Source: Inquilinus ginsengisoli_B
GTDB lineage: Bacteria > Pseudomonadota > Alphaproteobacteria > DSM-16000 > Inquilinaceae
DNA: 64,000 nucleotides
Reading direction: 5' to 3'
Assembly: GCF_050434925.1 (NCBI RefSeq)
Contig: NZ_JBNDJK010000001.1
Location: 1-64,000, forward strand
Shown here: positions 13,542 through 22,224 of the stretch, piece after piece
How the letters are laid out: every line of letters starts with the position of its first letter
Numbering within the stretch: the stretch's first letter is position 1
The notes under the pieces: model-generated
Databases searched by the model: none
What the model was told of the DNA's origin: nothing
Seen by the model: only the letters and a program-made list of their open reading frames with translations
Translations under genes and position numbers: made by a program

Positions 13542-14285
13542 ATGGGAGAGACCAGGATCGATGAGATCGCCGACGGCATCTATCGGCTGTCGACCTATGT
13601 GCCGGAGATCGCGCCGCCGGACGGCTTCACCTTCAACCAGTTCCTGATCAGGGCCGAGGAGCCGCTGCTGTTCCATTGCGGGCCGCGGCGGATGTTTCCG
13701 TCCGTCGTCGTCGCCATCGCCAAGGTGATAGCGGCGGACCGGCTGCGCTGGATCGGCTTCGGCCATGTCGAGGCCGATGAATGCGGCGCCATGAACGAAT
13801 GGCTGGCGGCGGCGCCGCAGGCGCAGCTCGTGCAGGGCGGGATCGGCTGCATGGTGTCGATCAACGACATGGCCGACCGGCCGCCGCGGGCCCTGGCCGA
13901 CGGTGAGGTGATCGACCTCGGCGGCAAGCGGCTGCGCCACCTCGATACGCCGCAGATCCCGCATGGCTGGGACGCCGGGCTGCTGTACGAGGAGACCACA
14001 GGGACGCTGCTGTGCGGCGACCTGTTCACCCATGTCGGCGACGGCCCCGCTTTGACCGAGAGCGACGTCGTGGGGCCGGCCCGCGCCGCGGAGGACATGT
14101 TCGGCGCCAGCGCCCTGACGCCGATGACGGCGCCGACGATCCGCCGGCTCGCCGGGCTGTCGCCGCGCACGCTCGCCATCATGCACGGATCATCCTTCCA
14201 CGGCGACGGTGCGGCCGCCCTGAACGCGCTGGCCGACGACTGCGCGCTCCGGCTGCGGGAACAGTTGGATCGCCTGGCAGGCTGA
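13542..14285 (+). CDS. Metallo-beta-lactamase-fold hydrolase, diiron-protein (ODP) type
   Basis: This 247-aa protein resembles the MBL-fold core of flavo-diiron proteins (oxygen reductase type) without a flavodoxin domain. The metal motif is HVEADEC, with H75, E77 and D79 in the H-x-E-x-D pattern of that group rather than the HxHxDH of classical lactamases; the next expected histidine is Glu. Further ligands are likely His in QIPHGWDAG, Asp in LLCGDLFTH and His in IMHGSSFHG. GGGGAGAACAGGG precedes the ATG. The biological substrate is unknown; oxygen, NO or a small ester are all possible. No flavoprotein partner gene is adjacent. Confidence 0.8.
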   Translation: MGETRIDEIADGIYRLSTYVPEIAPPDGFTFNQFLIRAEEPLLFHCGPRRMFPSVVVAIAKVIAADRLRWIGFGHVEADECGAMNEWLAAAPQAQLVQGGIGCMVSINDMADRPPRALADGEVIDLGGKRLRHLDTPQIPHGWDAGLLYEETTGTLLCGDLFTHVGDGPALTESDVVGPARAAEDMFGASALTPMTAPTIRRLAGLSPRTLAIMHGSSFHGDGAAALNALADDCALRLREQLDRLAG

Positions 14286-14490
14286 TCCCCGAACGCGCCG
14301 CCATCCCCTAATCTTGGGGGAGTGCGGCGGCGCCGCGATCCGACGACACTGCGGTCGCGCCTGGGGGGCGGGGATGCGCCGGCGCTGCCTGTGCCGCCGG
14401 TAACAGGCCGGCACGAGCGGCGCGGCGCATCCTCCGGCGCGGCAGAACAGGCGCCGGCGTTCCGGCGGCCGTCGTCGATCAACGAGGGAT

Positions 14491-14868
14491 ATGATGCGCA
14501 GCATCGACAGAGCGTTCTTCATCCTGGCCGTTCTGATGGGGCTGGCCGGCATGCTGCTGGGGATCCAGATGGGCATGGCCCATGACTTCCAGCTGGTGCC
14601 GGTGCATGCCCACATCAATCTCGTCGGCTGGGTCTCGCTCGCCCTGTTCGGGATCGGCTACCGGCTGGGCTTCGCCAAGTCCGGCGGGCTGGGCGTGCTG
14701 CATTTCTGGGTTGCCGCCGCCGGCGCCTTTCTGCTGCCGCTCGGCATCTACCTGGCCACGACCCGGCAGCAGGAGGCCGTGGTCATCATCGGCTCGCTGC
14801 TGACCGTCGCCTCGATGCTGCTGTTCCTGGTCAACGTCGTTCGGGCCTGGTCCACGCCGGCCGGCTGA
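14491..14868 (+). CDS. Small four-helix membrane protein with HAHINLVGW motif
   Basis: This 125-aa protein has four predicted transmembrane helices (about residues 8-28, 40-58, 68-88 and 95-117). The segment HAHINLVGWVSLALFG in helix 2 resembles the heme-ligand-containing helix of cytochrome oxidase subunit I-like proteins, and database relatives of this size are often labelled cytochrome-c oxidase-like, though it is far too short to be an oxidase. Its function is unknown. An ATGATG start doublet follows AACGAGGGAT, a fair ribosome-binding site. Its TGA stop abuts the convergent liuC stop to form the palindrome TGATCA. Confidence 0.7.
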   Translation: MMRSIDRAFFILAVLMGLAGMLLGIQMGMAHDFQLVPVHAHINLVGWVSLALFGIGYRLGFAKSGGLGVLHFWVAAAGAFLLPLGIYLATTRQQEAVVIIGSLLTVASMLLFLVNVVRAWSTPAG

Positions 14869-15645
14869 TCACTCCAGCCAGGACGGCTTGCGCTTCTCCA
14901 GGAAGGCGGCGACGCCTTCCTTGCCCTCGTCGCCGGCGCGGATCGCGGCGATGCGGCGGGCGCAATCCTCCTCGACCTCGGCCGGCGCCTTGCCGGCCAC
15001 CGCGCCGACCAGGTCCTTGGCCGCCCGGACCGCCGCCGGGCCGTTGCCGCGCAGCGCCGCCAGGACCTGCCGCGCCGCCTCATCCAGCCCGTCGCCTGCC
15101 GCCAGCTCATGCACCAGGCCGAGGCGCCGAGCCTCGACCGCGTCGAAGCGCTCGGCGGTCAGGAAATAGCGGCGGGCGGCGCGGGCGCCGATGGCGCGCA
15201 CGACATAGGGGCTGATCACCGCCGGGATCAGGCCGAGCTTGACCTCGGACAGCGAGAAGGCAGCCGCCTCGGTGGCGATGGCGATGTCGCAGCAGGCGAC
15301 CAGCCCGACCCCGCCGCCATAGGCCGCGCCATGGACCAGGGCGACTGTCGGCTTCGGCAGCGTGTCGATGGTGCGCATCAGCGCCGCCAGCGCCCGGGCA
15401 TCGGCCAGGTTCGCGGCCTCGTCATAGGCGGCCATCCGGCGCATCCAGTCGAGATCGGCGCCGGCCGAGAAGCTTTTGCCGGCGCCGCGCAGCACCACCG
15501 CACGGACGGACTCGTCGGCGCCCAGCCCGGCGAAGCCCGCCGTCAGCTCGGCGATGACATGCTCGTCGAAGGCGTTGTGGCGGTCCGGCCGGTCCATGAG
15601 GACCGTGCCGATGCCGTTCTCGATCTCGATCCGGACCGCGCTCAT
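14869..15645 (-). CDS. liuC: Methylglutaconyl-CoA hydratase (enoyl-CoA hydratase family)
   Basis: This 258-aa crotonase-fold enzyme is expected to hydrate 3-methylglutaconyl-CoA to HMG-CoA in leucine degradation. The oxyanion-hole motifs are visible: GAGKSFSAGADLDWM near residue 60 and HGAAYGGGVGLVACCD near residue 105. The PxxxRHNAFDEHVI segment near residue 20 and the C-terminal FLEKRKPSW are typical. The specific substrate is inferred from the setting between mccB and mccA; the sequence alone only proves the hydratase family. The start at 15645 overlaps the upstream gene's stop in an ATGA arrangement, so translation is coupled to the 97-aa membrane protein. Confidence 0.9.
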   Translation of the reverse strand: MSAVRIEIENGIGTVLMDRPDRHNAFDEHVIAELTAGFAGLGADESVRAVVLRGAGKSFSAGADLDWMRRMAAYDEAANLADARALAALMRTIDTLPKPTVALVHGAAYGGGVGLVACCDIAIATEAAAFSLSEVKLGLIPAVISPYVVRAIGARAARRYFLTAERFDAVEARRLGLVHELAAGDGLDEAARQVLAALRGNGPAAVRAAKDLVGAVAGKAPAEVEEDCARRIAAIRAGDEGKEGVAAFLEKRKPSWLE

Positions 15646-15935
15646 CGCACCACCCAGCTCAGCACCAGCAGACCCAGCAGCGCCCAGACGATGCCAGCCA
15701 CGATCGACCGGGCGATGAAGGCGCGGACGGAACAGTACAGCAGGAACAGGCCGAGGATCAGCAGCGCGAAGGAGAAGATGGAGGCGTTCATCCCGATCGA
15801 GCGGGCCATGCCGCCGAGGAAATCGTTCACCGCGCCGCCGAGGCCGTCCACCACCCCACGGATCGCGCGAATGATGAAGCCGATCAGCCCGCCCAGCGCC
15901 TCGCCGAGCCATTCGAAGAAGTTGCTCTGAATCAT
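15642..15935 (-). CDS. 97-aa membrane protein embedded in the liu operon
   Basis: This small protein starts 5 nt after the mccB stop and its own stop overlaps the liuC start (ATGA), so it is translated as an integral part of the operon. It has an amphipathic N-terminal half, rich in Gly and Ile/Val (residues 5-45), and two predicted transmembrane helices (about 52-70 and 75-93), with a short basic tail. I do not recognise a family and no known leucine-degradation enzyme fits. It could be a membrane anchor or an unrelated passenger gene. Conservation of this gene in other liu operons would be decisive. Confidence 0.75.
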   Translation of the reverse strand: MIQSNFFEWLGEALGGLIGFIIRAIRGVVDGLGGAVNDFLGGMARSIGMNASIFSFALLILGLFLLYCSVRAFIARSIVAGIVWALLGLLVLSWVVR

Positions 15936-15940
15936 TCCAC

Positions 15941-17485
15941 TCACATCCGGAACACGCCGAATCGGGTCGGCTCGATCGGCGCGTTCAGCGCCGCCGACAG
16001 CGCCAGGGCCAGCACCCGCCGGCTGTCGGCCGGGTCGATCACCCCGTCGTCCCACAGCCGGGCCGAAGCGTAGTAGGGGTGGCCCTGCTTCTCGTACTGG
16101 TCGCGGATCGGCGCCTTGAACGCCTCCTCCTCCGCCTCCGGCCAAGTCTCGCCCTTGGCCTCGATGCCGTCGCGCCGCACCTGGCCCAGGACGTTCGCCG
16201 CCTGCTCGCCGCCCATCACCGAGATCCGGGCATTCGGCCACATGAACAGGAAGCGCGGCCCGTAGGCGCGGCCGCACATGCCGTAATTGCCGGCGCCGAA
16301 GCTGCCGCCGATCAGCAGGGTCAGCTTCGGCACCTGTGCCGAGGCCACGGCGGTGACCAGCTTGGCGCCGTCCTTGGCGATGCCGCCGCGTTCGTATTTC
16401 GAGCCGACCATGAACCCGGTGATGTTCTGCAGGAACAGCAGCGGAATGCCGCGCTGGCAGCACAGCTCGACGAAATGCGCGCCCTTCAGCGCGCTTTCCG
16501 AGAACAGGATGCCGTTGTTGGCGACGATGCCGACCGGGATGCCCCAGAGATGGGCAAAGCCGCAGACCAGGGTGGTGCCGTACAGCGCCTTGAACTCGTC
16601 GAACTCCGATCCGTCGACCAGCCGCGCGATCACCTCGCGCACGTCGAAGGGCTTCCGCAGGTCTGTGCCGACGATGCCGTAGAGGTCGGTGGCCGGGTAC
16701 AGCGGCTCCGCCGGGTCGCGCAGGGCCACGGCCGGGCGCTTGACCCGGTTCAGGTCGCCGACGATGCGGCGGGCGATCGCCAGCGCGTGGTGGTCGTCCT
16801 GGGCGTAGTGGTCGGTGACGCCGGAGATGCGGCTGTGCACATCGGCGCCGCCGAGATCCTCGGCCGAGACCTCCTCGCCGGTCGCCGCCTTCACCAGCGG
16901 CGGGCCGCCGAGGAAGATCGTGCCCTGGCCCTTGACGATGATCGATTCGTCGGACATCGCCGGGACATAGGCGCCGCCGGCGGTGCACGAGCCCATCACC
17001 GCCGCGATCTGCGGGATGCCCGCAGCCGACATCGTCGCTTGGTTGTAGAAGATCCGGCCGAAATGGTCCCGATCGGGGAAGACCTGGTCCTGCAGCGGCA
17101 GGAAGGCGCCGCCGGAATCGACCAGATAGAGACAGGGCAGGTTGTTCTCGCGCGCGATCTCCTGCGCCCGCAGGTGCTTCTTCACCGTCAGCGGGTAGTA
17201 GGTGCCGCCCTTCACCGTCGCGTCATTGGCGACGATGACGCATTCCTGGCCGGAGACCGGGCCGATGCCGGTGATGATGCCGGCCGCGGGAACGTCCTCA
17301 TTATAGACGCCGTGGCCGGCGAGCTGCGACAGCTCGAGGAAGGGCGCGCCGGGATCGAGCAGCCCGCGAACCCGCTCGCGCGGCAGCAGCTTGCCGCGGG
17401 CGACGTGCCGGTCGCGGGCCACCTGGCCGCCGCCCAGCTTGATCCGGGCGACGGTCGCCTGCAGGTCGTCGACGGCCGCGCGCAT
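15941..17485 (-). CDS. liuB: Methylcrotonyl-CoA carboxylase, carboxyltransferase (beta) subunit
   Basis: The 514-aa frame contains the complete carboxyltransferase core: the N-domain with GKLLPRERV, VDSGGAFLPLQ and GSCTAGGAYVPAMSDE, and the C-domain with GIVANNGILFSE, LLFLQNITGFMVG and FGAGNYGMCGRAYGPRF. It transfers the biotin-bound carboxyl to 3-methylcrotonyl-CoA and partners with the 655-aa subunit at 7172-9139. The ATG at 17485 has no clear ribosome-binding site, and the family N-terminus lies upstream in another frame (see 17486-17549). With that segment joined, the protein would be exactly 535 aa, the usual family length. The gene heads a row of mccB, a membrane protein and liuC. Confidence 0.88.
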   Translation of the reverse strand: MRAAVDDLQATVARIKLGGGQVARDRHVARGKLLPRERVRGLLDPGAPFLELSQLAGHGVYNEDVPAAGIITGIGPVSGQECVIVANDATVKGGTYYPLTVKKHLRAQEIARENNLPCLYLVDSGGAFLPLQDQVFPDRDHFGRIFYNQATMSAAGIPQIAAVMGSCTAGGAYVPAMSDESIIVKGQGTIFLGGPPLVKAATGEEVSAEDLGGADVHSRISGVTDHYAQDDHHALAIARRIVGDLNRVKRPAVALRDPAEPLYPATDLYGIVGTDLRKPFDVREVIARLVDGSEFDEFKALYGTTLVCGFAHLWGIPVGIVANNGILFSESALKGAHFVELCCQRGIPLLFLQNITGFMVGSKYERGGIAKDGAKLVTAVASAQVPKLTLLIGGSFGAGNYGMCGRAYGPRFLFMWPNARISVMGGEQAANVLGQVRRDGIEAKGETWPEAEEEAFKAPIRDQYEKQGHPYYASARLWDDGVIDPADSRRVLALALSAALNAPIEPTRFGVFRM

Positions 17486-17549
17486 GGCCGCTTCGTTGTC
17501 CGCGGAAGGCGGCGGACCGGGGGTCGACCGCGCTGTTCAGCACGGGCAT
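17486..17549 (-). pseudogene. liuB: Frameshifted 5' end of mccB/liuB
   Basis: An ATG at 17547-17549, preceded by GGAG at a 6-nt spacing, begins the peptide MPVLNSAVDPRSAAFR, which is the classic N-terminus of MCC beta subunits. After that it leaves the frame of the main gene. Deleting one G from the GG pair at 17500-17501 restores a perfect join, FRDNEAAMRAAVDDLQ. So the gene either carries a real +1 frameshift and is read from the internal ATG at 17485, or the sequence has a one-base error. Confidence 0.85.
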
Positions 17550-17657
17550 GGGCGGCTCCAGCTCAAGCCAATAGTGCCGCGCACCATGCCGGGCCGAAGG
17601 AGTCCGGGCAAGGGCAGAAAGATTGTTTCCGGCGAGCACCGATTCATGTCCGACAAG

Positions 17658-17682
17658 AAAGGGGGCCGAAGCCCCCTTTTTT
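17658..17682 (-). terminator. Rho-independent terminator (bidirectional form)
   Basis: AAAGGGGGC pairs with GCCCCCTTT around a four-base loop. Read on the minus strand the loop is TTCG, a very stable tetraloop, followed by TTTCTT; on the plus strand the tail is six T. It lies 34 nt after the stop of the small lipoprotein gene and just ahead of mccB, so it separates the two transcripts. Confidence 0.85.
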
Positions 17683-17715
17683 CCCGTTTCCGTCGCTTTC
17701 AGAGCGCCGGGCCGA

Positions 17716-17985
17716 TCACGGGCACTGCGGATCGCCCTTGGTGCACTGCGGCCCATTGGTGATGAGCTGGTTCGGCGCCCGGTAGACGTGGCGGTTCACG
17801 ACCTGTCCGTCCGGTCCGACCACGGTGGTCGAGCTTTCGAGCGTCGACCCCGCCGGCACGTTGGCAGGCAGCGCGGCCGGGGCTCGGGCGTCCACCACCG
17901 TATCCTGCGGCTGGGCGCAGGCACCAAGCGCCAGGAGCGCAGCGAAACCGGACAGCAGGACGGTTCTACGAAGCGCGATGCTCAT
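17716..17985 (-). CDS. Small lipoprotein of unknown function
   Basis: This 89-aa protein starts with a lipoprotein signal peptide: basic SIALRR, a hydrophobic stretch, and the lipobox LGAC with Cys23 as the lipidation site. The mature part is short and hydrophilic, ends with a Cys-containing PQCTKGDPQCP tail, and could form one disulfide. I do not recognise a family. GAGGAG sits 8 nt before the ATG. A tandem GATAATGATAAT sequence lies immediately before the ribosome-binding site. A strong terminator follows, so the gene is probably monocistronic. Confidence 0.82.
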   Translation of the reverse strand: MSIALRRTVLLSGFAALLALGACAQPQDTVVDARAPAALPANVPAGSTLESSTTVVGPDGQVVNRHVYRAPNQLITNGPQCTKGDPQCP

Positions 17986-17999
17986 GGCACAATCTCCTC

Positions 18000-18011
18000 A
18001 TTATCATTATC
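18000..18011 (-). promoter_or_regulatory. GATAAT tandem repeat, possible Fur half-box
   Basis: On the minus strand two GATAAT hexamers lie in tandem directly upstream of the GAGGAG ribosome-binding site of the lipoprotein gene. Three such hexamers in this layout make a Fur box; the third unit here is not conserved. It may be a weak iron-regulatory site or chance. Confidence 0.35.
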
Positions 18012-18123
18012 GGTCGGGCCGTGGACACGGCTTTACGCCGATACAACACCGGAAGGGTGGTTCAGGCTCCCATCAATTTCAACCTTGAAACCTGCTAAAT
18101 AGTTCCCGCTTCGATTCGTTCGG

Positions 18124-18855
18124 TCATGACCAATCCGGATTGGGGATGGCCTGATAGGCTTGGCGCAGCGCGTCCGACCAGCGCTGACGCAGGCCGGAGA
18201 AGTAGGGATCGTCCTCGCCGACCCGCTTGCGCAGGGCCAGCTTCAGCGCGTCGCGGCGGTACAGCGCAATGTCGATCGGCAGCCCGACCGAGAGATTGCT
18301 GCGCAGGGTCGAATCCATCGACACCAGGCCGAGCTTGAGCCCGTCGATCAGCGGCGTCTCGAATCGCGCGGCACGGTCGAGGATCGGCTTGCCGTATTTG
18401 TGCTCGCCGATCTGCAGATAGGGCGTGTCGGCCGTCGCCTCGATGAAGTTGCCGGCCTGGTAGACCTCGAACAGCCGGCAGCGGCGCCCGGCGATCTGGC
18501 CGCCGAGCAGGAAGGAGGCGTTGAAGCCGCCGGCATGCTGCTCCATCGCCGGGCCGTCGCGGTTCCAGACCGCGCGCACCGCCTCGCCCACCAGCTCGGC
18601 GCAGCGGAACATCGACGGCGCGGTGGTCAGGCTCTCGCGCCCGTCGCCGGCGTCGACCGCCTCCGACAGTAGGGCGACCACGGATTGGGTGATGGCGAGG
18701 TTGCCGGCAGTGAGCAGCACCATCACCCGGTCGCCCGGCCGTTCCCAGATATGCATCTTGCGGAAGGTCGAGATGTTGTCGACGCCGGCGTTGGTGCGGG
18801 TGTCGGCGATCATCACCAGCCCGTCTTCGAGCAGCAGGCCGAGGCAGTAGGTCAT
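18124..18855 (-). CDS. Anbu-type proteasome-like peptidase
   Basis: This 243-aa protein is an N-terminal-nucleophile hydrolase of the Anbu (ancestral beta subunit) branch of the proteasome family. After Met removal Thr1 is the nucleophile; Asp17 and Lys32 are in the canonical active-site positions (GLVMIADTRTN, then STFRKMH). The body contains FNASFLLGGQI and the C-terminal half typical of Anbu rather than of HslV, and the protein is longer than HslV. I placed the start at 18855 because processing must expose the threonine of MTYCLGL. It is the last gene of a four-gene set with a transglutaminase, an alpha-E protein and a circularly permuted ATP-grasp protein, the standard Anbu neighbourhood. 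Physiological substrate unknown. Confidence 0.93.
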   Translation of the reverse strand: MTYCLGLLLEDGLVMIADTRTNAGVDNISTFRKMHIWERPGDRVMVLLTAGNLAITQSVVALLSEAVDAGDGRESLTTAPSMFRCAELVGEAVRAVWNRDGPAMEQHAGGFNASFLLGGQIAGRRCRLFEVYQAGNFIEATADTPYLQIGEHKYGKPILDRAARFETPLIDGLKLGLVSMDSTLRSNLSVGLPIDIALYRRDALKLALRKRVGEDDPYFSGLRQRWSDALRQAYQAIPNPDWS

Positions 18856-18884
18856 GCGAAAGGGTCCGGGGTCATGGTGAAGGA

Positions 18885-19712
18885 TCAGGCCTGCGCCTGG
18901 GTCTGGGACTGGCCGACGCGGACCAGAACCTCCAGCGCCTCGGCCCCGCCGCCCTGGCGCAGGCCGCGGATCGGCATGGTGTCGCGGTAGTCGAGCCCGA
19001 CGGCGATTCGGACATAGTGCTCGGTCGGGCAAATACCGTTGGCGGCGTCGAAGCCGACCCAGCCGAGCCCGTCGACGAAGGCCTCGGCCCAGGCATGGCC
19101 GGCCGCCTGCTCGACGCTGCCGTCGGCCATCAGCAGGTAGCCTGACACATAGCGGGCCGGCAGGCCGAGGTGGCGGGCGCAGGCCAGGAAGACATGGGTG
19201 TGGTCCTGGCACACGCCGACGCCGGCGGCCAGCGCCTCGGCCGCGGTGGTGGCGGCATGGGTCAGGCCGGGCCGGAAGGCGATGCGGCCGTGCACCGCCA
19301 GCATCAGCGCATGGGCCAGGGCCAGCGGCTCGCGCCCGCCGGCGGCAGCCTCTTCCGCCAGCGCGATCAGTGCGGCATCCGTGCCGGCTAGCGGCGACGG
19401 GCGCAGATAGAAGGCGGGCGGGAACCGCTCCTCGGCCCCGGTGACGACGCCCCCGGTGTCGCGGGTCACGACCTCGCCTTCGACCAGAAGGGTCAGGGCG
19501 TCGTGCGGCCGTTCCAGCGACAGCATCGCGACGATGTTGCCGAAGCCGTCCTCACCGCCGGCGGCGAGGCTGGCCCCGGCCGGCGGCACCACCCGCCAGC
19601 GCAGCACCTCCTGCCCGTCATGCGACCGGGGCGTCAGGCGCAGCGTCTGCAGGGTGCGGGTGACAGGGGCATCGTAGCGGTATCGGGTCTCGTGGCGGAT
19701 CAGGAGGCGCAT
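18885..19712 (-). CDS. Transglutaminase-like cysteine protease of the Anbu cluster
   Basis: This 275-aa protein has an N-terminal beta domain (RLLIRHETRYRYDAPV) followed by a transglutaminase/protease-fold core with an intact triad: Cys168 in GVGVCQDHTH, His206 in GHAWAEAF and Asp222 in GFDAANG. No signal peptide is visible, so it should act in the cytoplasm. Bacterial members more often hydrolyse or transfer at amide bonds than crosslink proteins. It lies 12 nt after the alpha-E gene and 29 nt before the Anbu gene. Confidence 0.92.
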   Translation of the reverse strand: MRLLIRHETRYRYDAPVTRTLQTLRLTPRSHDGQEVLRWRVVPPAGASLAAGGEDGFGNIVAMLSLERPHDALTLLVEGEVVTRDTGGVVTGAEERFPPAFYLRPSPLAGTDAALIALAEEAAAGGREPLALAHALMLAVHGRIAFRPGLTHAATTAAEALAAGVGVCQDHTHVFLACARHLGLPARYVSGYLLMADGSVEQAAGHAWAEAFVDGLGWVGFDAANGICPTEHYVRIAVGLDYRDTMPIRGLRQGGGAEALEVLVRVGQSQTQAQA

Positions 19713-19724
19713 GGCCGGAACGGA

Positions 19725-20663
19725 TCAGATCAGATAGGCCTTGCTGACCTCGAGGCCGAGGACATTGTTCTGCTGGATGAACGCGGTCAGGTATTCGTGC
19801 AAACCGGTCTGGAAGATCGTGTCGATCCGGCCGTAGCGCAAGCGCGAATGCATCTCCCCGGCCAGCCGCTGGCATTCATGCTTGCGGCCGTAGAGATCGG
19901 CTAGCTGGCCCAGCAGGTCGATCATCTCGCCGAGGCAGCCGACCAGCGAGCGCGGCATCTCCGGCCGCAGGATCAGGAGCTCGGCCACCTGCGAGGGCTT
20001 GATGCCGTCGCGATAGAGATAGGCATAGCTGCCGAGCGCCGAGGCGCCGCGCAGCACCGCCGCCCACTGATAGAAGTCAAGGCCGCCGCCGACCTCCTCA
20101 TTCGCCGGCAACAGCACGTGGTACTTCACGTCGAGCAGCCGGGCGGTGCTGTCGGCGCGCTCCAGCATGGTGCCGAGCTGCAGGAAGATGTGGGCGTCGT
20201 CGCGCAGCATGGTGACGGCAACGGCGCCATGGAACAGCATCGCCCGTTCCTTGACCCATTCCAGGAAGTCGCGCAGGTCGCCACTGGCGATCAGCACCTC
20301 CTTGCCGTCGAGGTCGAGCCAGGTGGCGTTCAGCGTCTCCCACATCGGCCGCGTCAGCGCCGCGCGCACCGCCCGCCCGTTGGTCCGCGCCCGCTGCAGG
20401 CAGGAGCGGATGCTGGCCGGGTTGTCCGGGTCGCGGGCGATGTAGTCGACCACCGTGGCCGGGGTCGCCGCGTCGTGCTTCTTGTAGAAGCCCTCCTGGC
20501 AGCCGGAAATGACGACGGCGGAATGCCATTCGTCCTGGTGCGCGCCGCCGCTGCTCGGCGTCAGCGCCATGCGGTCGGCGACCTCGAGGATACGGGCGAG
20601 GTTCTCGGCGCGCTCGACGTAGCGGCCGAGCCAGTAGAGGTTGTCGGCGGTGCGGCTCAGCAT
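19725..20663 (-). CDS. Alpha-E domain protein (DUF403)
   Basis: This 312-aa, almost wholly alpha-helical protein starts with the family signature MLSRTADNLYWLGRYVERAE and contains GDLRDFLEWVKERA and LGTMLERADSTARLLDVKY. Alpha-E proteins occur nearly always beside a circularly permuted ATP-grasp protein and a transglutaminase. No catalytic residues are known and the biochemical role is not established; it may be a partner or scaffold for the ATP-grasp enzyme. The gene lies 31 nt after the ATP-grasp gene. Confidence 0.92.
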   Translation of the reverse strand: MLSRTADNLYWLGRYVERAENLARILEVADRMALTPSSGGAHQDEWHSAVVISGCQEGFYKKHDAATPATVVDYIARDPDNPASIRSCLQRARTNGRAVRAALTRPMWETLNATWLDLDGKEVLIASGDLRDFLEWVKERAMLFHGAVAVTMLRDDAHIFLQLGTMLERADSTARLLDVKYHVLLPANEEVGGGLDFYQWAAVLRGASALGSYAYLYRDGIKPSQVAELLILRPEMPRSLVGCLGEMIDLLGQLADLYGRKHECQRLAGEMHSRLRYGRIDTIFQTGLHEYLTAFIQQNNVLGLEVSKAYLI

Positions 20664-20694
20664 CCCGATGACCCTGTCTTGATGTCCTGTGCCG

Positions 20695-22167
<1,473 letters not shown>

Positions 22168-22224
22168 GCAAAATTCTGCGGCGGCCGGCGAAGGATGCCT
22201 AAAATTCCAGCAAGGTCTGCCGGG

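Noticed and set aside
18124..18855. HslV protease
   Set aside because: The protein is longer than HslV, no hslU is adjacent, and the neighbours are the characteristic Anbu set.
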